NCBI RefSeq assembly: GCF_021347895.1
Contig: NC_067130.1
Coordinates: 30,463,817 to 30,527,816 of the forward strand
Source: Acanthochromis polyacanthus
Lineage: Eukaryota; Chordata; Actinopteri; Pomacentridae
Direction: 5' to 3'
Length of the DNA stretch: 64,000 nt
Part shown: one piece after another, positions 12,000 to 22,209 of the stretch
How the letters are laid out: each line of letters opens with the position of its first letter
How positions within the stretch are numbered: position 1 is the stretch's first letter
Position numbers and translations under genes: made by a program
The notes under the pieces: model-generated
The model's input: the letters and a program-made list of their open reading frames with translations, nothing else
What the model was told of the DNA's origin: nothing
Databases searched by the model: none

Positions 12000-12140
12000 A
12001 CAGTGTTCGCAAAATACCTGTCTACAGTCGAGCTTAATATCAGAATATTCTATTACTGTTAATCCTGCTATGAATATTAAAATACACCGAATCATTTGTC
12101 CTGTATCATAGCTACATGTATGACGTTTGCAGCAAAAAAA
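11150..12140. repeat. ~1-kb palindrome (fold-back element) with ~300-bp arms
   Basis: The left arm from about 11158 (GCTGCAAACGTCATACATG) is the reverse complement of the right arm ending about 12135 (CATGTATGACGTTTGCAGC). The match extends to about 11461 and 11822 respectively. The loop is TA-rich, with a (TA)n run at 11461-11497 and another near 11720. The right arm holds a (GT)n run near 11960-11997 opposite a shorter AC run in the left arm. Arms end in T-rich and A-rich runs. No ORF is present. It may be a fold-back DNA transposon or MITE; no target duplication is obvious. Such a structure can extrude a hairpin and is a plausible break point. Confidence 0.85.
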
Positions 12141-12383
12141 AAAAAAAAAGCGTGAAAATCAGTTTAATATTCAGAGTTAAGATGGATTAAATGCGCTGTC
12201 AAACAGCGCTGAATGGAGCGGGTGATCGGACCAAGATGGCGGCCCCACCGCTCGTCAGCCCCAATAGGTGGCTTGCAAATGACGTCACATCCGCCTCATT
12301 ACCTATGATATCATGAAGTGGTGGTCAGCGGAGCTGATTGTTGACTGCAGCGAGCGTGGCTAACGTTCACTCATCGGTCAAAA

Positions 12384-12600
12384 ATGCCTTTTGCGTGTGT
12401 TGTTTTAGGTTGTTCTAATCGATCAAATCGCGAAATTGATAAAGGATACTTCAGGGTTCCTCGTGAAGAGATTAAAAAAGGGCCTCGCACTGAGGATTTT
12501 CCGAAAAGACGCAGAGAAAAATGGCTCCATAACATTTCCTTAAGTTCGAAGGGAGCGGAGTCAAAGAATGTCAGAGTCTGTGGCGATCACTTCATTAAAG
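12384..12600 (+). pseudogene. THAP zinc-finger exon of the ISL2EU-like transposase gene
   Basis: Translation from ATG 12384 gives 72 codons with THAP features: an MPFACVVLGC start with the first cysteine pair, an RREKWLHNI segment, and a C-x2-H pair in RVCGDHF. A donor (AAAG then GTTAGT) follows at 12601. THAP domains bind DNA and in transposases recognise the element ends. No downstream exon or DDE-type catalytic domain follows before the convergent YqaJ exons, so the gene is a 5' stump. Upstream, 12220-12260 contains a CpG-rich stretch with AAGATGGCGGCC that could be promoter sequence. Confidence 0.7.
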
Positions 12601-13164
12601 GTTAGTGAATTATTATGATATACATGCTTACAGCCTTTCTGTGTTGGTTTTAAGACCCATTCTTTAAAGATTGGTCACACTAACTACCCACTTAGCAAGC
12701 TAACGTTCACTGTTTTTAGCTTGTTTACTGTCACAAAACTGTCACATTGAAGGATTATTTACCCTGCCATGCAGTCGCAGTGCGCAGTTATTATTTCTCC
12801 ATCTTCTTTTATCAACAACCAGGTATGAGTTGGTGTTTTTGATAAACGCTGCGAATGTTTCACCTGAAAAGAACAGCAGAAACACGTTCTAGCATCCACC
12901 GAGCTAACACACCTAGCAAGTACAAATTTACATAAATCGTTATTTACACAGCTTTTTATGATGCAGGATTTGTCTTTCAGGATCTTAACTCCGACTTCTT
13001 TAACCCATCCACAGACAAAGAAATTGTATGAATCCATGCTTTTCCAAGCCTTCATTTGTTTAGCAGTGCAAAAGCTTGTTTGTAGCACCAGATAGTTTGA
13101 GATATTAGGGAACTGAACTGGCGGATATTTTTCCAACTCGTAAGTCAAATCCTTCGTGTATAAC

Positions 13165-16100
13165 CAGGGCCGGCCGCTGGCATAAACACTCTATGCCGTT
13201 GTTTATAGCCACATCCACTATAGGGGGCCACACCACAATAAGTGTGTGATTCACATTTTGTCCCTGTCTTTATTCCAATAAAACATAAATCATCATGGTA
13301 ACATATCAATTTAAACTGGCTTATTAGAAAACTATACGGGAAAAATACAGGAAAGAAAAAATAAACCAGCAGTCAGTTGGTGACTCCATGCTTCGTGCGT
13401 AAGTTAGGCTACTGTGACACCACGGCACCGTTTCAAACTTGATCGATTACACTGGTCTGAAGAAGCCACAGATGGAAAAGCAGTAACACTACACTAGAGA
13501 TGGCATCATGGCTCCAAAAAGGAAGTTCAGGAGTGGTGCTGAAGGATGAAAAAAGAAGAAGATGGAGATGGAAAGAAGAGCCTGAGATAAAGGTTATCAT
13601 GCCACTCGACTTCACACAAATCTTTCCGATACAATCTCTCTCGCTTGCTCTCTCACTCAAGCGTGTGCAGTGCCCCATCAGTGGGCTCTAATGCAAGTAG
13701 CCTAAACTCTCCAAATTAGACATTTCAAATCTTTTAGTTAGCGAATACAAATGGCCTTAGGCGTCGTTTGGGTAGCCTGCCTTGATTTTGGTATTGCGAT
13801 GCAATAATGTCGACAGCTTTTGAGCAGCCTTAGGATGGTTACAGGGTTGTTGCTCTATAGGAGGCAACAAGCTAGGCAGCAATCAGGCATGGATACTGTA
13901 TTGGCTATGTAAACGGGGAAAGTAAAAGCCAGAAATCTCTCTCTGCATGCATACAGTTTCCAGCCAGGTTCCTAGACGGTCAGGCTCTACACTGCAGCTG
14001 TGGTGGGATAACGAGGCTCTCTGCTAGTTGCATGTTAAGAAATGTGAAAAGTAGGCTAGACATGAAAACACAACTTTTGATCAAGAATAGACTATGAACA
14101 GACCCTTGAAGGCAGTTAAATATGTCAAATAAGCACAACTCTTGTGATATTAGTCACTCCATCTTATTTTAGGATGCAGATTTTTGTCAAAAGCTCACTA
14201 TATTTAGCCTCTTCAATATTCTTGAAAAGAGAAAAAATTACAACTTTGTGTAATGTGAATGATAGTTTTTTTTGGTGTGTACAGTCATTCACACATCAAA
14301 TCAACAGTAGACCTATGTGTTGAAGCTGCAGGCCAAGCAATAACATGAATAGGAGTCAATTTAATGTTTTATTGCAACATTAAATTTGTGTTTGTTTAGA
14401 CTTATAATTTTAATACATATATTCAATATCTGAACTGGCCCAAACATTTAAGGATATCCATTTACTTTCCAAGCTATGTGAAATTATTTTTTTAAGTAGA
14501 AAAACATTTAAATTTGCATGAAAATAGTAATATTTGAATATGTTATTTTTTTCAGGGGCGTTACTGAAATATTTTGGGCCAACCTCAGCTACACCAGGTC
14601 CATCTACTACCATGACTGGAACATCATCTGAAGCTTCAGGGGCATCTACTCCATCGTCTGATGTGAGTGTGGCTGCAGAGGACATCGCAGAGGTACCACA
14701 ACCCTCTACATCCTCCTCTGACCCGCCTGAAGCTGTAGACATATCTGAGGCACCAGCACCACAACCCTCTACATCTTCCTTTGATATGATTCCAGCTACA
14801 GAGGCCATGACTGATGTGCCACCTTCATCATCCACTGGTATTCCTTCTGCCACCTCCCAGGATCCACCTGCATTTGACTGGCCATCTGTCCTATCAGATG
14901 CAGACAGGACGGAAATTGTACGCAGAGGGCCATTTCAGGTTGACCCCTCATTCACCTTTCCCAGAAGGCAGGATGGAAGATGTTTTTATTACCACTATAT
15001 GTATAGGAAACTGATAAATGTGGAAAACATTAAGCGAAGCTGGTTTGTCTACTCAAAGAAAAACAATGCAGTTTACTCTTTCTGTTGTAAACTGTACTCC
15101 AGCAAGAGCTACAAGTTGGTTAAAGAGGGACTGTCAGACTGGATGAACATTGGATCCCTGTTGAAAGCCCATGAAAACAGCCCTGATCACAACAAGCATA
15201 TGGTCATATGGAAAGAACTGGAGCTTCGACTTAAGAAAGGCAAAACAATTGACCAGGTAGAAATGTCACTCATAGAAGCATCATGAAAACGCTGGAGGGA
15301 GGTTCTCAGCCAGCTGATTGCCATTATTCAGTCACTGGCTGAAAGAAACCTGGGTCTCAGGGGAACTGCTGACACGTTGCACTGTCACAATAATGGCAAC
15401 TTCTTAAAAGAGGTGGAACTTTTAGCTAAGTTTGACCCAGTCATGAGGCAACATGTTAACCAAATTGAAAGTGGAATGTATTCAAATTCCACCTACTTAG
15501 GCAAAACAATTCAGAATGAATTTATTGGATGCATCAGTGATAAAATTATGGAGACAATGGTGGCTGAAATTAAACAGTCCAAATATTATGCCATAATTTT
15601 GGATTGTACCCCAGATCTCAGCCACCAGGAGCAGATGTCTGTTGTGATCAGAACAATGAAGTTGGGAGAAGCACCTGAGATCAAGGAGCACTTTTTGGGC
15701 TTTCTGACTGCACCAGAAACCACAGGACTTGGGTTGTCTGATCTCATTTAGAGCAGGCTGGAAGAACTGAACATTCCCTTCAGTAACTGCAGAGGACAAT
15801 CATATGACAACAGTGCAAACATAAAGGGCAAAAACAAAGGAGTGCAAGCAAGGCTTTTGGAGAAGAACCCACGTGCCCTGTATGTCCCCTGTGGGGCTCA
15901 TACTTTGAATCTTGTTGTGGCTGATGCTGCCAAGAATTCTGTAGATGCAACCAGTTTCTTTGGCCATGTTCAGAAGATTTACAATCTGTTCTCAGCTGCA
16001 ACCCAGAGATGGTCCATTTTGAAACAGCATGTTACCATTACTGTAAAGTCCTGGAGTGAGACAAGGTGGGAGAGCCATGTCAACAGCATCATTCCTTTGC

Positions 16101-17784
16101 GCTATCAAGCATCTGGCATAAGGGATGCATTGCTAGAAGTCAGGCAAAAGGCAACAGATGCCATCACAAAAGTTGAAGCACAATCTTTAGCAGAGGAGGT
16201 TGGGTCATACAGATTCCAAATCTGCACAGTTGTGTGGCATGACATCCTTTTCATGATCAACACAGCCAGTAAGCTACTGCAGTCTCCCCAAATGCATCTG
16301 GATGTGGCAGTCAACCTCCTGGAGAGTACTAAGAGCCATCTCTTGAGCTACAGAGACAATGGCTTTGCTGCTGCACAAGCTTCTGCAAAAAATGCATGTG
16401 AGGAAATGCATGTGGACGCTGTACTGAAGAAGAGACTGCGAAGCACAAAGACTCACTTTGCTTATGAATCACCAGATGAACCAGTCAAGGATGCCCTGAA
16501 GAGGCTGGAGACCACATTTTTTAATGTGATAGTGGACTCTGCTATTACAACTTTGAGTGATCGGTTTGAAACACTTGGGCGAGTTGAAAGCAAGTTTGGG
16601 GTGCTACAGAACTTCTCAGCCTTGGATGAGGAAGCACTGAAGAAACAATGTGAGTAGCTTGAGAATACATTGAGGATTGGAGAGGAAGCTGACATTGATG
16701 GCAGAGAGCTGGCCTCGGAAATCAGGAACCTTCCTCAGCTACCCACAAACAGGATGTCTGCATTTGAACTGCTGGACCTTTTCCACAAGAAAGAACTGAC
16801 AGAGTTGTATCCAAATCTTTGGATATCCCCAAGGATTGCCTGTACCCTACCAGTGACAGTGGCATCAGCTGAAAGAAGCTTTTCGAAACTTAAGCTGATA
16901 AAGACATACCTGCGATCATCGATGGCACAAGACCGCCTCACAGGACTTGCTATTATTAGCATAAACCATGAGGTTGGCAAACAGGTGTCCTACGAGGTTG
17001 TCATTGACGATTTCGCTTCAAGAAAAGCAAGGAGGCAAAGATTTTGAGATCATTCTTGCTGATGTTGGATGGTGGTGAAAGGATGAAGCTAAATAAATTA
17101 AATAATCTAATTTTTCTGATGTTTGGTGACCTATTTTTTGAGTCCATGAACAACTGGCTGAAAGTAGGCTGGTAGTGTAAAGAGGTGCTTTCACAACAAA
17201 TCCTTGTATATATAGTTTTTATAGTTTATAGTATAGTAGCCTATAGCTGTTCTTTAGTACAATTGTTAACATTTTTCACTATTTATTTTAAACTCTTTGC
17301 ACTTTTATACTATAGCTTTATTTTCTATTGATTTGTCAGAATATTTTAGCTGTATAATTAGTCTTCATTTGTCATTGGCTTTGTTTTTTCACCTTGATAT
17401 ATGCAAGTTAATTGCTTTTCTGTAAATTTGTTGACTGTATTATTCAATATTTTGAATATTTTGCACTTTTACTGACCACTATTTGTCAAAATATACTACA
17501 TTTTTGGTGTTCATTTGTCATTGTTTTTACTTATAGACCTTGTTAAATCCAAGTTGATTGCTTTTACAGTTTAAATATTATTTTTTTTCTATTATTTTGA
17601 ACACTTATTGGTAATTGTCTCTATCATTTTAAGGATATATTTTAAAAAAATGCTGTTAATCATGTGCATGTGTGTTTCAACCCAATTACAAGCTGTGCAC
17701 GTGATTTGGTAGTTGCCCTGTGCATGTTTTGGGGCCACAAAAAAAATCTTGCTTAGGGCCACCAAAGTCCTAGGGCCGACCCTG
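13165..17784 (+). mobile_element. hAT-family DNA transposon, 4620 bp, with perfect 8-bp target duplication
   Basis: Terminal inverted repeats are CAGGGCCGGCC on the left and the reverse complement of CAGGGTCGGCC on the right (10 of 11 match). The flanking duplication TGTATAAC is identical at 13157-13164 and 17785-17792, the 8-bp length typical of hAT. Removing the element and one duplication copy restores the YqaJ-family exon frame. It encodes one transposase gene on the plus strand (13508-17047) and has an AT-rich 3' region (17050-17780) without coding signal. The perfect duplication suggests insertion that is not very old. Confidence 0.92.
13508..17047 (+). pseudogene. hAT transposase (TTF-type zinc finger, DUF4371, hAT dimerisation), three nonsense codons
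   Basis: A probable exon 1 starts at ATG 13508 (MAPKRKFRSGAEG) but meets TGA at 13547. The main exon starts after TTTCAG at 14556 and stays in one frame to TAA... the final stop at 17045-17047. A Ser/Thr/Pro-rich leader comes first, then a TTF-like zinc-finger region around SWFVYSKKNNAVYSFCCKLY. The catalytic core shows YYAIILDCTPDLSHQEQ and SYDNSANIKGKNKGVQARL, and the C-terminal dimerisation segment reads ASAERSFSKLKLIKTYLRSS. Three in-frame stops interrupt it: TGA 15284-15286, TAG 15749-15751, TAG 16655-16657. No frameshift was found across about 2.5 kb. It resembles proteins often named ZMYM1-like in fish. It is presumably inactive. Confidence 0.88.
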
Positions 17785-17989
17785 TGTATAACGCGTACGG
17801 ATCTATGCCATCACAAAATTTGAGTTTTTCGATGTATCGAGTTTGAGAATTACAATCTAAAGTACAAAAATACTCCGAAAAGGAGTTGCGTTTTCCTTGA
17901 TCTGTGGCAGTCCTTTTGGTTGGCCTGACCACCACTTCATTAACCGGAAGTTAATGCCACCGCTAAAGTCACGTGTTTGCAAGCCACCT

Positions 17990-19124
17990 ATTGACTTTGG
18001 ATTGGCCAAGTACAGGTCCAAAGGCAAAGCACGAAAGCTCTGCCAACTACTTGAATATAGGTAGGAAACACCGATACATTTTAAACATTGAGAAATCTTT
18101 AATTCAGCGCTGTCTCCTTACTGTCTACTGTGTCACATCTTCATTTGATGTTTTTTCCACATTCAGAGCTCCAGAAATCACCCTGGGCCTGCCGTATTCA
18201 GAGGCCATTGACATTTGGTCCTTAGGCTGCGTGATGGCCAGGATGTTGACTCAAAGTTTTCTCTTCGGATCAGACTCAGAATACTGGACAGTGAGTAAAT
18301 TACTGCAGCTGAAACACATTAGAAGCCGTCACAGGATTAGCTTCAGGTCTAACATGGTGTTATGTTTTGTTTGCAGCTCCGACGCATGATCCGTCTGCTG
18401 GGTCTGCCGCCGCAACATCTCATCGATGCTGGCCTGAGATCACCATTATTTTTTCAGAAAAAGTCTAATGGTTTGTGGCGGCTGAAGGTACAATACTCCT
18501 ACTGTGATTTTACCTCTGACCTTTACTCACTCAATAAGATAAAGACTTTAGTAAGCATCATTGTTTTCTTCTTTCAGACACCTGGAGAGTATTTTGAGAC
18601 CGATCTCGTCCACTCCGACCCCACAGTTTACAAGTTGGACTCTCTGGATGAAATGAAAACGGTAGGTAGTTTAGGAAGCAGCAGCTAGTTGCTGAAAAGT
18701 CCCGTTCATTTATGGTATTCACATTTGACGGTGGAAGGTGATTTGACCACTGTTGGACTTTCCAAATGTTTTCTGCACCAGGTGTCCTCTGAGACGGACA
18801 ACCCAGCAGAGGCTGATGAGAGGAGGGAGTGCATCGAGCTGCTAAAGGCGATGCTTCAGTGGGATGAGGACGACAGAATCACCCCCAGTGGTATCCTCAA
18901 CCATCCCTTCATCAGCAAAAACTATCTCAACAGCAGCTCCCCCACCAGGAGTTGGTAAGTGTGTTTCTATTTACTTTGTACACAGGTTGAGAGACATTAG
19001 CAGCCCAGCAGGTGACAAAAGACTGATATGGACTTTTGTTGATTTCCATGTTTACATTCTCTGCTTGTCGAATGTAAACCCAACAGTGTATGTTTCCTTT
19101 TTTAGTGATGAACCTAAACCCTGA
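17990..19124 (+). pseudogene. HIPK-like kinase, copy C: inverted 3'-half copy, 5' part lost
   Basis: Plus-strand counterpart of copy A exons 3 (part) to 8: 17990-18060, 18167-18290, 18377-18487, 18578-18661, 18782-18954, and 19106 onward. Splice sites are intact. It starts at IDFGLAK, exactly at the right end of the ISL2EU-like element, so the glycine loop, beta-3 lysine and catalytic loop are gone. Exons 4-7 are almost identical to copy A, with one extra in-frame lysine codon in exon 5. Exon 8 runs DEPKP then TGA at 19122-19124, because a deletion removed the middle of the tail and shifted the frame; the old tail codons ([11 protein letters not shown]) lie beyond it out of frame. It cannot encode an active kinase. 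Confidence 0.85.
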
Positions 19125-19344
19125 AGTCAATGAGAAGGAGCAGAGAAAGACAAAGAAGAAGAAGAAGAAGAACTGCTTCCAACGTGTCTTCTCTTCTATA
19201 AAGAAGACATTCTGCTGTGTGTCTGATGTGATGATCTGAGCAGCACTGATGGACTGGATTAACATTTCGGACTCACAGTTCCTGACCTCAGTATCCTTCG
19301 CTTGGTTAATTGTTCTCTTTTGTTTTGATCCCATGAGTTTTCTG

Positions 19345-19605
19345 TATCCCGTTCTCACTCTTCTTTCCCCTCACCCCAACCGGTCGAGGCAGATGGCCGC
19401 CCTGTTTGAGCCTGGTTCTGCTGGAGGGTTCTTCCTGAAAAAGGGAGTTTTACCTCCCCACTGTCGCCAAGTGCTTGCTCAGATGGGGAATCCAATGGAA
19501 ATTTTGGATTTGTTGGTTTTCTCTCTATAATATTGTCTTTACTTTTCTCATTGAAGTGTCTTGAGATCACACATTTGAACTGGTAAATAAAATTGACTGA
19601 AAATG
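19345..19605 (+). repeat. LINE-tail-like repeat downstream of kinase copy C
   Basis: Inverted counterpart of 3885-4140, with the same CACTGTCGCCAAGTGCTTGC core and AAATAAAATTGA end. It was carried along in the inverted duplication. Confidence 0.6.
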
Positions 19606-19815
19606 AATTGAAAGGTTCACCCAAAAAGTGTCTGGATTTTGGTCACATGGTTGATGCTCACAACTGGCCTGAGTCAGTCATGGCTTCTCAGTTGAATTCT
19701 TTGGTTTTATACAACTTTCAATAAGTGCAAAACACATAATTTTTTAAAACATTTTGAATAAAGTGACTACAATGAAATATGACAATTTTAAGCTTATTTA
19801 TTTATATAAATCATT

Positions 19816-21420
19816 TGTCTCTATGAAACCACACAAAACTGATGGTATTTATTACAAACATTTGAAAAGTTGAATGATTCTTTCACAGAAAACAAGCCTT
19901 TTAAGCACAGTGGTGTTAAGAGGATTACAAGTGATAAATGTATCTCATTGCAATAAACAATCAGTTGTTTTTCCTGCATTCTGCAACTTACAAGTCCCCA
20001 AACTATGAATCCTAACCTTTTGTAATCCTTCTTCCTTTTTTATTGTGTTGCTACTTTAGCAGAGCTCATTGTTTCCTCAGATGGGAGGCATTTCCTGAGC
20101 TGGTTTGTCATGGCAAGGTTCCTCCCTGTTCCACATTGGTGCTTTTCCTCCACTTTACAGTCTTATATCATGACTGACGTTTTCCCTGCATTTCAAATCG
20201 TCTCTTCAATACATTTGAAACATGGCACAATAATTAACAAACATAATTTGGTACAGCAGGCAATTATCGACAGCTTGTGAATAATTTGTCCCTCACTGAT
20301 CTAACCAAGACTTTTACAAATGAGCACAGATTGATAGATTGATCTTAGTATAAAGAAGCCCTGTTTACACACAGGTAACATCTGCCTGTTGTTTCTATGG
20401 TAATCTCAGTGTCTAAGTTAGCTCTAACCATCAGTTAAGATAAATTGTCCTTCAATATTTAAGCATGTTTTCCCAACTGACCGCTCATTTATAATTCAAC
20501 ACTAGTTTGTAAATTCATAAGGGAAGTTGTTTTTGTTGATAGCTGTTTGTTGCTTTCTTCTTGTCGGGTTGAAAACTGAGACTCTTCATGACGTGCCTCT
20601 TTAACTCTTTTCTCTATCTAAGCCTGCTGGTGAGGCTGCTGTCTCCATACTAAAAGCTCGCTAATTCAATCTGTACATGTGCTGCTGCATTGTCTCTTAA
20701 TTGGTTGTAAGCTGAGCAGGAAAGACATTTGTAACAATATACGGCAGAGGGAATTAAATATAACGAGGGAATGTCAAGCGAGGATGAATATGAATGTGTT
20801 TGTGTTCTCGATATGATTCATATTAATAGGAAGTTTTCATTGTAAAATGTTATTTATCCATTTTGAAGAACGCACATAGAAAAGCTTCATGCTGCAGTAA
20901 AAAGTGTACACAGGGTCGTTTTAAAAAGAACAGCTTGCTAATACATTTTAAAATGCAAATTATGACAAAACAGTTTAACTCTAATTGTCTTTGTTAACTG
21001 TGATGTTATTTCCTCACTCATCCACAATGGACCTCTGTCATATTCGGCATTTTGCCTTGTCAGTAATAAAAGCAGACAAACTGCCTCCTACAGGCAAGAA
21101 CAAGCAACAGCTGCAGTGTCTTTAACCCTTCTCCCCCCCTGCAGACAATGAGCATTATAGTGGCAGTTTTGTTCTTTTTGTACATGAAATTCTTGTATAT
21201 TTCTCTTTGTAAACATCAAAGAACCAAGAAAACAAATATTCCACATATCAGTAGTCACAGTATATTGTACAAAATACAAAGTTTGCAAGACTTTTTTCAC
21301 TGTTACATCTTGTCCTATTGTAGATTTAGAAGTTGACCAAATGTGAAAGATAGTAGATTCATCTATTGAGTCCATGAACCAAACCTTCCTTGTGTCCACA
21401 GTTTCATGGCTGACTTGGGG
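19816..21420. other. Intergenic, no gene recognised
   Basis: AT-rich sequence after the right arm of the inverted duplication. Short open frames lack credible borders. A polypyrimidine stretch ending CCCCCTGCAG near 21145 resembles an acceptor, but the following frame is unconvincing. Confidence 0.5.
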
Positions 21421-21479
21421 CTCCCCAATACCAGTTAGTCACTGTTTGAATGCCACACCCCGCCTGAGTGTTGCACATC

Positions 21480-21740
21480 CCTTTGTGGCAGCAGTTTGCC
21501 ATCTTCTAATGCCAGCCTCCAGCATTTTAAAGCACCATGGAAACCAATAACCGTCTACTGGCCCCATGAAAATCACAGTGAATTCAGGTGACTCCATTGG
21601 TCACCAGATCTGAATCCAGCAGAACACCTTTGCAAAGATGAATGTGCAGCTGACAAATCTGCAGAAAAAAAGTCACATCAACATGGAGTAGAATCTCAAA
21701 TTTCCAACATCTTTTTCAATCCTTGACATCAAGTCTGTTA
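21480..21740 (+). mobile_element. Tc1-like transposase remnant
   Basis: A plus-strand frame around 21600 reads WSPDLNPAEHLCKDE, the decayed DD34E C-terminal motif of Tc1-like transposases ([11 protein letters not shown]). Surrounding sequence is too degraded to find ends. Confidence 0.65.
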
Positions 21741-22209
21741 GATCACTGTCAGTTCCTATTAACATGTTCATAAAGTGTATAATCCAAAAGTAACACTTTA
21801 CAGATAGTTCTGCATGTCTGAGTGCTACAATCATGAGTCTTTTTTCAAGCATACCTTTGTCATTTACCTCAGAAACAGGTTTCAGAATAGATGCGACTTG
21901 AGGGAGCTCTGAGCCTTTCTTAGCCTAAATGTAGAGGAAAGCCTTAATATACAATAGAGCAAAAAATATATATAATTACAGCTGAGTTGTTTTGATCCAA
22001 ACTGCATTTTTTTTCTTGTACCAAATCTGGTTCTTTTTAAAGAAAAATCAATTGAGTGGCTTGAGTTCAAAGTCCTAAAAAACCCTGAGTGTATCTTATC
22101 TTCAAACATTCCTCTCAGCCTTTTATATGCACCTTATCTAGCATACATACATTATCTAAGCAAGAGTGTCAGAAAACTGTTTGGTCATCACTACAATCAG
22201 TGTAAGAGT

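Larger units (their letters stand above)
12763..17935 (-). pseudogene. YqaJ/SWIM-type protein N-terminal exons, split by the hAT insertion
   Basis: Exon 1 starts at ATG 17935 and reads MVVRPTKRTATDQGK... to GIDPYALYT. It is interrupted at 17784 and resumes in the same frame at 13164 with LYTKDLTYELEKYPPVQFPN... and AWKSMDSYNFFVCGWVKEVG, ending near 12948. Exon 2 (12863-12763) reads VKHSQRLSKTP... to AHCDCMAG, the SWIM-like Cys/His motif usual in fish YqaJ-family proteins. A donor GTAAAT follows, but the downstream nuclease exons are absent. Apart from the insertion the frame is open, so loss of function came from internal deletion and the hAT, not point decay. Family assignment is from remembered motif order, not a search. 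Confidence 0.65.
12266..17989. mobile_element. ISL2EU-like DNA transposon, internally deleted, interrupted by a hAT element
   Basis: The ends are inverted repeats: AGGTGGCTTGCAAA at 12266 and its reverse complement ending at 17989, continuing as similar GACGTCAC/GTCACGTG sequence. Both are flanked by AT, matching the 2-bp target duplication I associate with ISL2EU. Without the hAT insert the element is about 1.1 kb. It carries a THAP exon on the left reading inward and YqaJ-family exons on the right reading inward. ISL2EU elements are known for a THAP-containing transposase plus a YqaJ-type nuclease. The catalytic parts of both are missing, so it is non-autonomous. The right flank is kinase exon 3 sequence. 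Confidence 0.72.

Noticed and set aside
12180..12265. Left flank of the ISL2EU-like element as kinase exon
   Set aside because: A frame can be joined to IDFG across the element but its residues do not match the kinase sequence before DFG; it looks like CpG-rich promoter-type DNA.
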